64,000 bases of DNA from JBQDBK01 sp052090825 (GTDB lineage Bacteria; Bacillota; Clostridia; Tissierellales; Peptoniphilaceae), in assembly GCA_052090825.1 (NCBI GenBank), contig JBQDBK010000004.1:1-64000 (forward strand), in the 5' to 3' direction. The position numbers and the translations under genes are program-made. This document shows, piece after piece, positions 25,741 to 34,800 of the stretch (positions are counted from its first letter, which is position 1; every line of letters starts with the position of its first letter). The notes below the pieces were generated by a model that was given only the letters and a program-made list of their open reading frames with translations, had not been told where the DNA came from and did no database searches.

Positions 25741-27075
25741 TAAACCTATTCTAATCTTAAATATCACTTTATAAAATTTATATGATATGGCTAATAATAT
25801 GATATAAATTGCTAGGTTAATTAATATGGAATTGGCATCAAACATCATGCTTAAAAACAAAGAATTTATAAGACTGGCAGTAGTAAGAACTGCAAAAAAT
25901 TGTGCAAACTTGCTAACAGATTTTGTTAATATTAACATCCCACTTCTCTCCGCTTTAGCATTTAACGTCCAGTAATATCCGACTAAAAATAATATTAGTC
26001 CAACTACTCCTATATACCAAATCTTATAATCGCTGTAGTAAACATCTAAACCTAAATAAGGTTTTAATAATACTTGTAATAATTCTGGAAGATTAGAAAA
26101 CTTTTTATCTAAGACAAATAACCAACCATCATTAGTATTTAATTTTAAGGTCTCAAATATTTGAATTAAATTTCCTCTTATTAAGTCTATGCCAGCTAAT
26201 GAAATTATTATCATTCCTATATGTCCTAATACATTTCCTGATATTGCTCCACTGGCCATTATTATTAAATACAAACCAAATATAGAAGACAAGTGTATAA
26301 TGCCACTTGGTCCAAATATATTAAAGCTAAATAAATCACTTAGTTGGGCTCCCTTAAGTATAGCAATTTTCATTAAAATTGATATTATATATAGGAGTAA
26401 AATATAGAGTCCCCCAAATATAACTTTCATCAAGTAGGTTTTTCCATGGCTCCAAGGATACATTCTTGAAAACTCATAATAAGGTGTTAAATGTTCCATG
26501 CTCATCAATAAAAAGCCTAATATTACAACTATAAATATCATACTCCCATCAAAAAATACATCATTGCTAAGGTCTAGGCTTGCAAAATTATAATTATTAT
26601 AGTTATTGTTGTGATTATCTTCAATATAACTATGATGAAAGTTATATAATTCTTGTAATATTTGCACATCTTTTACATACTCATATTCATATTCACTTGC
26701 TCCTTCATTGTATTTTTTTAAATCTTTCAAGCTATAATTTCGTTTTTCTAATATTTCATTAAATTGACTCTTTGCCTTATTTAAAGTTTCTTCTCCATTT
26801 TTTCTATCCTTATATTTTTCAATTATCTTATCTTTATCTGTCCAGTAAGTATCCCAATGTTCGTTTATTTTTTTATTTATAATAGAATTATCTTTATCAA
26901 GATTGTCATGAATAATTTCTATAGCTCTAACTGAACTATAAAAATAAAAAGTTGTATCTTTTATTGTGTAATTCATACTAAGACCTTGAAATAAAATTGC
27001 AAGTATTGCAAGTATTCCTAGCCATATAGAATTTTTCTTCCAAAGGATTTGAAAATATTCTTTAAAGTCTCTCAT
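25738..27075 (-). CDS. ABC transporter permease-like membrane protein
   Basis: The 445-residue protein has an N-terminal membrane helix (about 17-35), a charged extracellular-looking region of about 140 residues, then about eight further membrane segments. It fits the ABC-2 type exporter permeases partnered with YtrB-like ATPases. It overlaps the ATPase gene by 14 bp. Its order after a YtrA-type GntR regulator and an ATPase points to a small exporter or envelope-stress transporter. The substrate cannot be told from sequence. Confidence 0.75.
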   Translation of the reverse strand: MRDFKEYFQILWKKNSIWLGILAILAILFQGLSMNYTIKDTTFYFYSSVRAIEIIHDNLDKDNSIINKKINEHWDTYWTDKDKIIEKYKDRKNGEETLNKAKSQFNEILEKRNYSLKDLKKYNEGASEYEYEYVKDVQILQELYNFHHSYIEDNHNNNYNNYNFASLDLSNDVFFDGSMIFIVVILGFLLMSMEHLTPYYEFSRMYPWSHGKTYLMKVIFGGLYILLLYIISILMKIAILKGAQLSDLFSFNIFGPSGIIHLSSIFGLYLIIMASGAISGNVLGHIGMIIISLAGIDLIRGNLIQIFETLKLNTNDGWLFVLDKKFSNLPELLQVLLKPYLGLDVYYSDYKIWYIGVVGLILFLVGYYWTLNAKAERSGMLILTKSVSKFAQFFAVLTTASLINSLFLSMMFDANSILINLAIYIILLAISYKFYKVIFKIRIGL

Positions 27076-27934
27076 CTACTTGCTCCTTCCCTTTTTCTAA
27101 ATAAAATAAGTCTTCCATTTGTATTGGTAAAATGTCATACTGGACTATATCTTCACAATTTAATTTTTCTTCTATTTCTTCTAAACTGCCATCAAATAAT
27201 ACTATATAAACTCGGCCCAAATGACTTCTTATTATTGACATATTAGATATATCTTTTGGCAGGATCTCTTTGGTCACTATTTGAATTTTGTGGACACTTT
27301 CATTAGTATCTTCAAATTTCTCTATATTTCCGCTTAAATTTAAATATATAACCTTATCTGAAATACCTTGTAACTCATTAAGCTGATGTGAACTTATTAA
27401 AATAGACTTTCCACTTTCTGTAGCATCTAATAAATATTTAATTATAATTTCCTTATTCAAAATGTCCATTCCATCTAATATTTCATCTAAGAATAAATAT
27501 TGGGCATTTGTTGCAAGAACTATCAAAAGACCAAGTATTGCCTTATTTCCCTTAGATTGACTTTTAAAACTCTTCTTTAAGGAAAGTTTTAATTTCTCTG
27601 CCTCTTCTATAACGAATTTTTCATCAAAATTAGGATATATAATTTTGTAAAAATTCATTGTTTTCTCTGCATTGCTATATAGGAAAAAATCAAACCTATC
27701 TGGTAAATATACTATTTCTCTTTGAAGAGCCTCTTCTTTAATCAAGCTTTTACCATCAATTAAGATATCTCCCCTATCAGGATCTAAAATCCTGTTTATT
27801 GTTTTTAAAAGAGTTGTCTTACCGGAACCATTCCTTCCAACAATAGAAGTTATTTGACCCTTTTCTAATTCAAAAGAAATATTATCTAAAACTTTTTTAT
27901 CACCAAAAGATTTACTTATCTTTGAAATTTTCAC
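27062..27934 (-). CDS. ABC transporter ATP-binding protein (YtrB-like)
   Basis: The 290-residue ATPase has Walker A GRNGSGKTT (about residue 34) and Walker B YLFLDEILDGMD. The signature loop is degenerate, SQSKGNKAILG in place of LSGGQ, which is typical of YtrB/EcsA-like exporters. The switch histidine lies in SSHQLNE. Its start overlaps the GntR gene end by 23 bp and its end overlaps the permease by 14 bp, a tightly coupled three-gene operon. Confidence 0.88.
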   Translation of the reverse strand: MKISKISKSFGDKKVLDNISFELEKGQITSIVGRNGSGKTTLLKTINRILDPDRGDILIDGKSLIKEEALQREIVYLPDRFDFFLYSNAEKTMNFYKIIYPNFDEKFVIEEAEKLKLSLKKSFKSQSKGNKAILGLLIVLATNAQYLFLDEILDGMDILNKEIIIKYLLDATESGKSILISSHQLNELQGISDKVIYLNLSGNIEKFEDTNESVHKIQIVTKEILPKDISNMSIIRSHLGRVYIVLFDGSLEEIEEKLNCEDIVQYDILPIQMEDLFYLEKGKEQVDERL

Positions 27935-28301
27935 ATTTCCCCTCCTCTTCTACTTCTTTATATAATTTTTCTAAGTCTTTTATTGTCATTCCTAAAAATA
28001 TACTTTCTCTAAAAATATCTTTAATTTTATCTATTAACTTTTCTTTTTCCCAATCCATTTTTTTTGAATCTAGAGAGATAAAAGTTCCTTTGCCTGATAT
28101 AGTAGTAATTATCCCCAAGCCTTCCATTTCTTTATAAGCTCTGGTTATAGTTGACTGGTTAACAAGAAGGTTTTTTGCCATCTCTCTTATTGAGGGAAGC
28201 TTATCTCCTTCTTTAAAATATCCTTTTATTATTGCACTTTTAGTTTGCTCTACTATCTGTTGATAGATAGGATCTTTACTAGAATAATTTAACTTATACA
28301 A
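27912..28301 (-). CDS. GntR family regulator, YtrA subfamily
   Basis: The 129-residue protein has a GntR winged helix (PIYQQIVEQTKSAIIKGYFKEGDKLPSIREMAKNLLVNQSTITRAYKEME) but only a short C-terminal helix pair. That is the YtrA type, always encoded with ABC transporter genes it represses. The start is a TTG at 28301, 7 bp after AGGAGG. Ligand unknown; YtrA homologues respond to cell-wall antibiotics. Confidence 0.9.
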   Translation of the reverse strand: MYKLNYSSKDPIYQQIVEQTKSAIIKGYFKEGDKLPSIREMAKNLLVNQSTITRAYKEMEGLGIITTISGKGTFISLDSKKMDWEKEKLIDKIKDIFRESIFLGMTIKDLEKLYKEVEEEGKCENFKDK

Positions 28302-28326
28302 AATATCCTCCTTTCTTAACTGTTTG

Positions 28327-28359
28327 GTATGAACCCATACGATTATTGCACTTAAAGTG
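28327..28359 (-). promoter_or_regulatory. Palindromes upstream of the GntR operon
   Basis: GTATG-N4-CATAC (28327-28340) and the 11-bp palindrome CACTTAAAGTG (28349-28359) lie 26-58 bp upstream of the TTG start, where the promoter should be. YtrA regulators bind such inverted repeats; which of the two is the operator is not clear. Confidence 0.5.
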
Positions 28360-28403
28360 TAACATAGCTTTAAATTTTATTCAATTATTTTTTTATATAA
28401 AAA

Positions 28404-28449
28404 AATAGCCTATTGGCTTTAATTTTTAAATTAAAGCCAATAGGCTATT
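28404..28449 (-). terminator. Strong terminator of the encapsulin operon
   Basis: A perfect 22-bp inverted repeat (28404-28425 and 28428-28449) with a T run on the minus strand lies 14 bp after the encapsulin stop. Confidence 0.9.
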
Positions 28450-28463
28450 AAAATCTATTTATT

Positions 28464-29255
28464 TTATTTAAAATAAACTACCTTATCTTCATCTAAAACT
28501 CTTAACATAATAGATTCGGTAACAAATAATTGAACTGTATGGTCTAATTCTTTTTCATATCCTATTGAAAAATCAACACCTACAGTAAATTCCAAGTCTT
28601 CATCTTGATGAGGAATCATTATTGCCCCTTCAATTACTTTAGATCTAATTATACTTCCACCTATTGTCTCTTCTATAATTTTGTAGATATTAACACCATC
28701 ATAAATCTTGTTTACTTTATCATAAACTTCCTGTGAAACTATTAAATCATAAGGTGGCTTAATATAGGAATTAAATAGAGCATACCTTCCATCAGATACT
28801 GCTTTTATAATATCATTCCCATTATTCCCTAACTCAAAAGTATGACCTGCAGAAGCTATAAGTCCATCTATATCTCCATCTTTATAACCATTATAAATAG
28901 CATTTTCTTCAAAAAGTGCTAATTTCTCACAAGCTTTTTCAAGTGGATCTAAATCTATATCTTTTGCTCCCCTTGAAATATTATCAAGCTCCCACTTATT
29001 AAGTTCAAAGCTAACTCTTCCTTCTACAAGTGGTTTCAATTTATAAGTTCCTATACAAAGCTCTCCGGCTTTTCCATCCTCAATTACGTCTAGTCTTCCT
29101 TCTCCTACAGCTGTATAATCCCAGCCCTTAGGTCCATTTAATTTTAAAACTTTTCTTGCAGAAAGCATAGATGTTAAAACATCTTTTGCTGACTCATCTA
29201 TTTCATCCCACGCTTTTTTTGATATCGGCGCTAAATTTCTTTTTAAAATATCCAT
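28464..29255 (-). CDS. Encapsulin nanocompartment shell protein (family 1)
   Basis: The 263-residue protein aligns by eye with the Thermotoga-type encapsulin along its length. It begins MDILKRNLAPISKKAWDEID, shows GPKGWDYTAVG, ELNKWELDNISRG, YDLIVSQEVYDKV and VGVDFSIGYE, and ends in LFVTESIMLRV. HK97-fold monomers assemble into an icosahedral shell that takes in cargo by a C-terminal peptide. The tryptophan in KWELDN matches the flavin-stacking position of the Thermotoga shell. The gene follows the ferritin-like cargo by 48 bp in one operon, so this is an iron-storage compartment. Confidence 0.95.
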   Translation of the reverse strand: MDILKRNLAPISKKAWDEIDESAKDVLTSMLSARKVLKLNGPKGWDYTAVGEGRLDVIEDGKAGELCIGTYKLKPLVEGRVSFELNKWELDNISRGAKDIDLDPLEKACEKLALFEENAIYNGYKDGDIDGLIASAGHTFELGNNGNDIIKAVSDGRYALFNSYIKPPYDLIVSQEVYDKVNKIYDGVNIYKIIEETIGGSIIRSKVIEGAIMIPHQDEDLEFTVGVDFSIGYEKELDHTVQLFVTESIMLRVLDEDKVVYFK

Positions 29256-29303
29256 AATATCTCCTTGTAAATATATTAATTTTTATAAATTCTCTAGTGT
29301 ACT

Positions 29304-29651
29304 TTAAAGTTGTCCTATTCCTAAATCTTTAGAATTATGATCAGATTCTTCAGAACCCTGACCTTCTTCTACTTCTAAGATAGGCTTATCAGTAAATAAG
29401 TAAGTCCTCATTTGTTCATCCCAACCCTCTTGATTTCTTCTTAACCATTCAAGAGTCATCATAGCATGCTCCATCTCTTCAACAGCATTGTGCCACATTA
29501 TATCTTTTAACTCTTCATCTGTTGCTACTGCAACTCTTTGCGCATACCAATCAACAGCTTCTATTTCTTCTTTGAAACTATTAATAGCTCTTATTATATC
29601 TCTGTCCTTTTCACTCATTTCATTTGCCGGTTCATGATAATCGTTAGCCAT
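29304..29651 (-). CDS. Encapsulated ferritin-like cargo protein (EncFtn)
   Basis: The 115-residue protein has the two-helix EncFtn core: IRAINSFKEEIEAVDWYAQRV, then NAVEEMEHAMMTLEWLRR. Probable iron ligands are Glu 31, Glu 59 and His 62. A helix with MRTYLFTDKPI follows. The C-terminal ~20 residues are a flexible acidic linker ending in the cargo-loading peptide DLGIGQL, like the LGIGSL motifs that dock inside encapsulin shells. EncFtn dimers form ferroxidase sites that oxidise Fe(II) for storage in the shell. Own promoter upstream; first gene of the operon. Confidence 0.93.
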   Translation of the reverse strand: MANDYHEPANEMSEKDRDIIRAINSFKEEIEAVDWYAQRVAVATDEELKDIMWHNAVEEMEHAMMTLEWLRRNQEGWDEQMRTYLFTDKPILEVEEGQGSEESDHNSKDLGIGQL

Positions 29652-29721
29652 TTAAATTCTCCTTTTTGTTTATTTTCTAAAAAAATACTTTTTTACTTTC
29701 TGTAATTTATATACCCTATTA

Positions 29722-29749
29722 ATAATAATATACACAAAATTTATGTAAA
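29722..29749 (-). promoter_or_regulatory. Promoter of the EncFtn-encapsulin operon
   Basis: TTTACA (29744-29749) and TATTAT (29722-29727) on the minus strand are 16 bp apart, between murI and the cargo gene. I saw no clear Fur-box palindrome. Confidence 0.55.
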
Positions 29750-29768
29750 AAGATAAAGTCATTAATTA

Positions 29769-30590
29769 TTAACTTTCTACTTCAAAATTCTCTACTTCCA
29801 GTTCTTCTTCTTTTAAATTCAACAATTTATAAGCTACTTTTTTGAATTTAGCCTCATCTCCTGTTACAAAATATTTTATACTAGCCTGGTTTTTTTCTGA
29901 TAAAATTCTTAAATCAGTCATAATTGTCTTTAAATCTATTGCTATTGACTTTGCAGGATCTATTAAATTAACTTTTTTATTTTCTTCTTTTAAAACTTCT
30001 TCTATAGCTTTTTTTGCCAAAGGAAAGTGAGTGCACCCTAATAGTAGGGTATCATAATCATAATTTTTAAACTCCCCTATACAAGACTTAGCAATTTCAT
30101 ACTCTGCCTTTTGACCTTTACCTTCTTCTACTGCCCTAACAAGTTGAGGGCACCCTTTTAATTTTATCTCTACCTTAGAATCAACCTTTCCAACAAGCTC
30201 TTCAAAAATACCACTTTTAACAGTAGCATTAGTTGCCATTATTAATATTTTTTTATTTTTTGTTGCTAAAGAGGCATCTAGGGAACCTGCTCCTGTTACC
30301 CCGATAACAGGAAAATCAAATTCTTTTTTCATTTCTTCTAAGCTATAACTTGTTGATGTATTACAAGCTATAACTACTAACTTAACATTTTCTTCCTCTA
30401 GCTTTTTAAAGCACTCTCTAGTATACTGGACTATTTCTTGAGCTTCTCTTTCTCCATAGGGCATCCTCAAGGTATCTGCCACATATATAAAATTTTCATT
30501 AGGAAAAGTTTTTTTTAATTCTTTAAGTACACTCAGACCACCTACTCCACTATCGAAAACACCTATTGGTCTATCATTTAAAAAATTCAT
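29769..30590 (-). CDS. murI: Glutamate racemase
   Basis: The 273-residue protein shows PIGVFDSGVGGLSVLKEL, PYGERE, the first catalytic Cys in VIACNTST, and the second in LLLGCTHFPL. It makes D-glutamate for peptidoglycan. Length is standard. No strong terminator separates it from the encapsulin operon, so some read-through is possible. Confidence 0.95.
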   Translation of the reverse strand: MNFLNDRPIGVFDSGVGGLSVLKELKKTFPNENFIYVADTLRMPYGEREAQEIVQYTRECFKKLEEENVKLVVIACNTSTSYSLEEMKKEFDFPVIGVTGAGSLDASLATKNKKILIMATNATVKSGIFEELVGKVDSKVEIKLKGCPQLVRAVEEGKGQKAEYEIAKSCIGEFKNYDYDTLLLGCTHFPLAKKAIEEVLKEENKKVNLIDPAKSIAIDLKTIMTDLRILSEKNQASIKYFVTGDEAKFKKVAYKLLNLKEEELEVENFEVES

Positions 30591-30724
30591 TTTTATCTCC
30601 TATCTATATTTATATTTTATTGTTTATATATACCCTTTTTCATAAATATTTAGTATACTTTAATCAACTATTATTTATAATTTTATCAAAATAAATTTTT
30701 TATAGTATTTTTAGGTGGTGTAAT

Positions 30725-31258
30725 ATGATTTACTTAATTGTTGGAGACTCTGGTTCCGGAAAAACTACAATAGCAAATTTATTAAATGAAAAAGAAAATT
30801 TCCACAAACTTATAACTTATACTACAAGGCCAATACGACCTGGGGAAATTAATGGTCTAGATTATTTCTTTTGCTCTAAAGAAGATTTTATCTTGAAAAA
30901 TGAAAAAGATTTTTTTCTTGGAGTTACCTACTATTCTAATAACTATTATGGTATTCCTAAAAATGAATTGGAAAAATATGTATCTAGTCATAAAAATATT
31001 TTAATTATAGTAGATTTAAATGGTGTTATAGAAATTAAAAAGAAATTTAAAAACTCCATCTGCATTTATCTTAAAACTTCTGATAAAGATAAGATAAAGA
31101 GGATGAAGCTTAGAGGAGAAAGTGATAAAGAAATTGAAGAAAGATTAAAAGTATCTCAAGATTTTGATAAATTTTCTGACTATATCATTGATTCTTCTGA
31201 AAGTATTGATAAAGTCTTAGATAAAATATTAAAAATAGTTTCTTTGAATAAAAAATAA
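30725..31258 (+). CDS. Guanylate kinase-like P-loop protein
   Basis: The 177-residue protein has P-loop GDSGSGKTT (7-15), then TYTTRPIRPGEINGLDYFF, which is the GMP-binding motif of guanylate kinases. YSNNYYGIPKNEL and a lid segment (MKLRGESDKEIEERLK) follow. It is about 20 residues shorter than a classic Gmk and diverged, so it may be a second, specialised kinase, not the housekeeping enzyme. AGGTGGTG precedes the ATG. Monocistronic. Confidence 0.75.
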   Translation: MIYLIVGDSGSGKTTIANLLNEKENFHKLITYTTRPIRPGEINGLDYFFCSKEDFILKNEKDFFLGVTYYSNNYYGIPKNELEKYVSSHKNILIIVDLNGVIEIKKKFKNSICIYLKTSDKDKIKRMKLRGESDKEIEERLKVSQDFDKFSDYIIDSSESIDKVLDKILKIVSLNKK

Positions 31259-31288
31259 AATTATAAGTAAACTAAACTATAAAATAAA

Positions 31289-31322
31289 AAGTTGACCTCT
31301 TTAAATTAAAGAAATCAACTCT
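31289..31322. terminator. Terminator between converging genes
   Basis: Stem AGTTGA-n2-TCTTTAA paired with its complement, ending in a T run on the minus strand; serves the ABC permease and possibly the kinase-like gene. Confidence 0.65.
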
Positions 31323-31343
31323 TTATCATCTTATATAAATTTT

Positions 31344-32933
31344 TTATTTTTCCCAAAATTCTTTCACTCTATTATTTAAAATAAAGTTTAAAATTATCCA
31401 TGTAATAACAAATAAAATAGATACTTTATTGTAGCCTATTTTCCCACCTATATGAATTGATAAAAAAGGTAGAATAACAGCTAAGATAAATGCTCCAATA
31501 ATTTTTATTCCCATAATCATTTTATCAGTTCTTTGAAAAATTTCTGAAACAGTTTGATAATTAACAACCCTATTTTTAAAGTCATAGTATAAATCATTCT
31601 TATACTTAGAATATAAAAGTGAGAAAAAGAAAATAAGGCTTATTAATATTAATAATTTATTAATCGGTAAAACTAAATAGACAACTATAATAGAAATCAA
31701 GGATACAGCTCCCATAATCCCTACTGATATCATCAACTTACTTCTCCAATGTTTTTTTAGATTCAAAGGAGTTGACATTACATAATCTAAGTTTTCTCCT
31801 TCAATAGATACAAAAACCCTTGGTAAAGAACTAGGATATACCCCTATAATAATTGCCATTACTACACCTATTAATATAGATATTAGTATAGATAAATCCA
31901 TGGAATAATTAATATCCCTACTAAATAATTCTTGAGAATTAATTATAAATGACATTAAGATAAACATAGGAGTGATTGTTGGTGCAACTACACAAGAATT
32001 TATTACAGTAGAATTACTAATAAGACCTAAATTATACTTAAATAAGAACCTATTTAGACTTATGTTTCTATTTTTATTCTCTCTTTCTACTTTAGTCTTT
32101 TCTTCCTTAGTATTTAAAACAGTGGAATAATATTTATCTTTATCTTTTTTTACTAAAATATAAAATATTCCTCCTAAAACAATTAAAGAAATTATACCTA
32201 AAATCCAAGGATTCCCCCAATTCATTATGTTAGTGAAAGGACTAGTTTTATTTAAAAATCCTGATTTTCCCCTGCTTTGTAAAATCTCCCTTTGTAAAAA
32301 ATAATAAAATCCTATTCCTACAACTTGAACGGCTGTAGTTATTGCTATTAAGACTCCCGTTCTAAATTTTTTTATTAAACTTGTTCTTGTTATTACATTC
32401 ATTACAGATATCCCAAATATTTGGTTTAATAAAAATAAATTTAAAAACCATATTAAACCTAATATCAGACTAGAAAATCCCCAAGAAAAGTCCCAAAAAT
32501 AAAAAATAAAATATACTATCATGGGAGATAAAAGAGAAAAACTTCCCATTGATACAACTATTAACTTGGCTGTATATAGAGACAATGGTCTTATTGGCAA
32601 GGGCATATAGGCTTCAATATCTTTACTTTCGTAAAAAACATTATAAATTACTGTAAATTCATTTGCAAAAGCTAGCATAAAGGTAAAGATGATCATACTA
32701 TCAATTGTAAAGGGCATAGTCTTAAAATCTACTGCTAGGGCCAGTCCTCCATATATTAAAAATAGCATAATGGTTCCTAAACCAAAATTCTTATATAAAA
32801 TATCTTTATATATTTTACTAGGATTTTCTTTATAATTTTCTTTATTTCTTTCCCTTAATTGATCTGTATATAGAGGATTCATATTTAAGAGTTGTATTTT
32901 CAACAAGCTTTTAATTTCTTCTAGGCTAGTCAT
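31344..32933 (-). CDS. ABC-2-like exporter permease
   Basis: This highly hydrophobic protein has about 12 membrane segments and no periplasmic domain. I place the start at the ATG at 32933 (529 residues): GAGGG lies 5 bp upstream and it overlaps the ATPase stop in an ATGACTAG junction. An upstream in-frame ATG pair at 32963 has no ribosome site. The protein matches the large ABC exporter permeases of clostridia coupled to a CcmA-type ATPase. The substrate is unknown. It is last in a long operon from trkA onward. Confidence 0.8.
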   Translation of the reverse strand: MTSLEEIKSLLKIQLLNMNPLYTDQLRERNKENYKENPSKIYKDILYKNFGLGTIMLFLIYGGLALAVDFKTMPFTIDSMIIFTFMLAFANEFTVIYNVFYESKDIEAYMPLPIRPLSLYTAKLIVVSMGSFSLLSPMIVYFIFYFWDFSWGFSSLILGLIWFLNLFLLNQIFGISVMNVITRTSLIKKFRTGVLIAITTAVQVVGIGFYYFLQREILQSRGKSGFLNKTSPFTNIMNWGNPWILGIISLIVLGGIFYILVKKDKDKYYSTVLNTKEEKTKVERENKNRNISLNRFLFKYNLGLISNSTVINSCVVAPTITPMFILMSFIINSQELFSRDINYSMDLSILISILIGVVMAIIIGVYPSSLPRVFVSIEGENLDYVMSTPLNLKKHWRSKLMISVGIMGAVSLISIIVVYLVLPINKLLILISLIFFFSLLYSKYKNDLYYDFKNRVVNYQTVSEIFQRTDKMIMGIKIIGAFILAVILPFLSIHIGGKIGYNKVSILFVITWIILNFILNNRVKEFWEK

Positions 32934-33747
32934 CAGATCCCTCTTTTTTTTGTAAATCATCATTTGAATTATTAAAATCTTTTTTGTCTACTATTTTCCC
33001 TTGGTCATGATCCTCTTCCATATTTTCTGGATTATAGGAACCTATTAAATTTAGATAGATTTCTTCTAAGCTTGTATTCCCATGTGCTATTTTCAATTCT
33101 TCCATAGTCCCTAAAAATATAAGCTCTCCCTTTCTCAATATTCCTATTCTGTCACATAAAGCTTCTGCTATTTCTAACATGTGAGTTGAAAATAAAACTG
33201 TATTCCCTTCCTTGGCATGATTTTTCATCATTTCTTTTAACCTAAAAGATGATTGAGGGTCAAGTCCTGTTAAAGGCTCATCTAATATCCATATATCTGG
33301 ATTAGATAAAAGGGCTCCAATTATAAATACCTTTTGTCTATTCCCATGGGATAAACTAGCTATAGTTTGGTTTAATGCAGTAAACTCAAAAACATCTGCT
33401 AGTTCATTAACCCTTTCATCTCTAAGTTCATCTGAAACTTCATATATTTTAGCAAGAAAGCCAAATAGGTCTAAGGGGGTTAAACGTAAAAATAAATCTG
33501 GAGAATCAGCAACATATCCTATTCTCTTTTTTATTTCTATTGGATTTTTTGATATATCATCATCTCCAACTAAAATTTTCCCTTCACTTAATTCAATCAT
33601 ACCTATTAAAGCTTTAATTGTAGTTGTTTTCCCTGCCCCATTATGGCCTAATAAACCAAATATCTCTCCATCTTTTATTTCTAAATTTAAATTTTTTAAG
33701 GCAAGATTATTACCATAGAACTTACTAGCATTTTCAAATTTTATCAT
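32926..33747 (-). CDS. ABC transporter ATP-binding protein
   Basis: The 273-residue ATPase has Walker A GHNGAGKTT (about 34), signature LSHGNRQKV, and Walker B DIWILDEPLTGLDP with the switch His in STHMLE. The last ~40 residues are an acidic, Asn/Asp-rich tail (KKDFNNSNDDLQKKEGSDD). It overlaps the permease start by 8 bp and lies 3 bp after the Dak-domain gene. Confidence 0.9.
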   Translation of the reverse strand: MIKFENASKFYGNNLALKNLNLEIKDGEIFGLLGHNGAGKTTTIKALIGMIELSEGKILVGDDDISKNPIEIKKRIGYVADSPDLFLRLTPLDLFGFLAKIYEVSDELRDERVNELADVFEFTALNQTIASLSHGNRQKVFIIGALLSNPDIWILDEPLTGLDPQSSFRLKEMMKNHAKEGNTVLFSTHMLEIAEALCDRIGILRKGELIFLGTMEELKIAHGNTSLEEIYLNLIGSYNPENMEEDHDQGKIVDKKDFNNSNDDLQKKEGSDD

Positions 33748-33750
33748 CTC

Positions 33751-34002
33751 TTACCCCTTTAATCCTCTAGCCTGCCTATCCATATCTTCAACGACTATGT
33801 CAAAAATTTCACCTAAACTAGAACAGTATTCTAGTACCTTCCAAGGTTCATTAGTATGATAGTGAATTTTTATTAGTTCATCGTCCCCTACTGCTAAAAG
33901 ACAATCTCCATTAAATTCTTTTGTGAAATATTCTCTAATAATTTCTTCTGAAAGATTCTTTCCTTCAATTAAAAGTTGTGTGTCATATCTATAATCTACC
34001 AT
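33751..34002 (-). CDS. Small FakA/Dak phosphatase-domain-like protein
   Basis: The 83-residue protein matches only the C-terminal domain of FakA/YloV (dihydroxyacetone-kinase-like): YDTQLLIEGKNLSEEIIREYF, GDCLLAVGDDELIKIHYHTN and LEYCSSLGEI. In FakA this part contacts the fatty-acid carrier FakB. Here it stands alone without the kinase domain. The role is unknown; a regulatory or carrier-binding function is inference. It lies between an alpha/beta hydrolase and an ABC transporter in one operon. Confidence 0.7.
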   Translation of the reverse strand: MVDYRYDTQLLIEGKNLSEEIIREYFTKEFNGDCLLAVGDDELIKIHYHTNEPWKVLEYCSSLGEIFDIVVEDMDRQARGLKG

Positions 34003-34025
34003 TACTTCCCCTTCTTTACCTTAAT

Positions 34026-34799
34026 TTAAAAATTAATTTTTTCTTTTATAAACATAATGGCTTTATCTAGCATTTGTGTTGTTAGTTGATGAAACGTATC
34101 TTCAAATTTTTCAAAATTTATTAAACTCTTATCTTGATAGTGCTTAAGTGCTTCTTTATAGAATTTTTCCATAGAACTTGGATCTACTACATCATCGTCT
34201 TCTCCATTAAATAAAACCAAGTATCTGTCTTTAATATCCTCTAAATGATCCATGGGATTCATCTGTAATAGAAAGTCATTTATTCTCATTCTTTCATAAC
34301 TTATTTCATCTTCATCTTCTATAGATTTATCGACAAGCCATTTCCAATCCATTGTACCATTAAATATAAGAGCAGTTTTTAAATCAGTCTTAAAGGTAAA
34401 AATACCTCCGCTTGTAATTGCCCCCATTGAATGTCCACCTACAGCAATATTATTTGGGTCTGCGCTTAATTCTTCTATAATATATTTATGAATCTTTGGA
34501 AATTCTTCTATATTGTGCATTATAACTTGGGCCATATATCTTTTTGCTATTTCTTCGTCTTCATAGTCAAGCTGCCCTCTTTCCCCGTGAAATCTAGCTT
34601 CAGGAATTAAAACTTGATATCCATAACTTGCAAAAATATTTCCTCTAAATATCTGAGACTTAGCATCACTTCCCCAACCATGATAAAAAACTATAGTTTT
34701 TTGCTCTTTTAGATTATTTTTTGGTGTGATTACATAGGCTGGAACTTCTCCAATATTAATTTTTCTCAATTCTGCAAAATCTGACTTTAAATATTCCAT
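34026..34799 (-). CDS. Alpha/beta hydrolase (esterase-like)
   Basis: The 257-residue protein has oxyanion region FYHGWGSDA, nucleophile elbow GGHSMGA (Ser near 125), Asp in NGEDDDVVDP and His in DTFHQLTTQ. It has no signal peptide. AGGAGG lies inside the upstream ung gene and the two genes are 1 bp apart. The closest kinds are YitV/BAAT-type esterases; substrate unknown. Confidence 0.8.
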   Translation of the reverse strand: MEYLKSDFAELRKINIGEVPAYVITPKNNLKEQKTIVFYHGWGSDAKSQIFRGNIFASYGYQVLIPEARFHGERGQLDYEDEEIAKRYMAQVIMHNIEEFPKIHKYIIEELSADPNNIAVGGHSMGAITSGGIFTFKTDLKTALIFNGTMDWKWLVDKSIEDEDEISYERMRINDFLLQMNPMDHLEDIKDRYLVLFNGEDDDVVDPSSMEKFYKEALKHYQDKSLINFEKFEDTFHQLTTQMLDKAIMFIKEKINF

Positions 34800-34800
34800 T

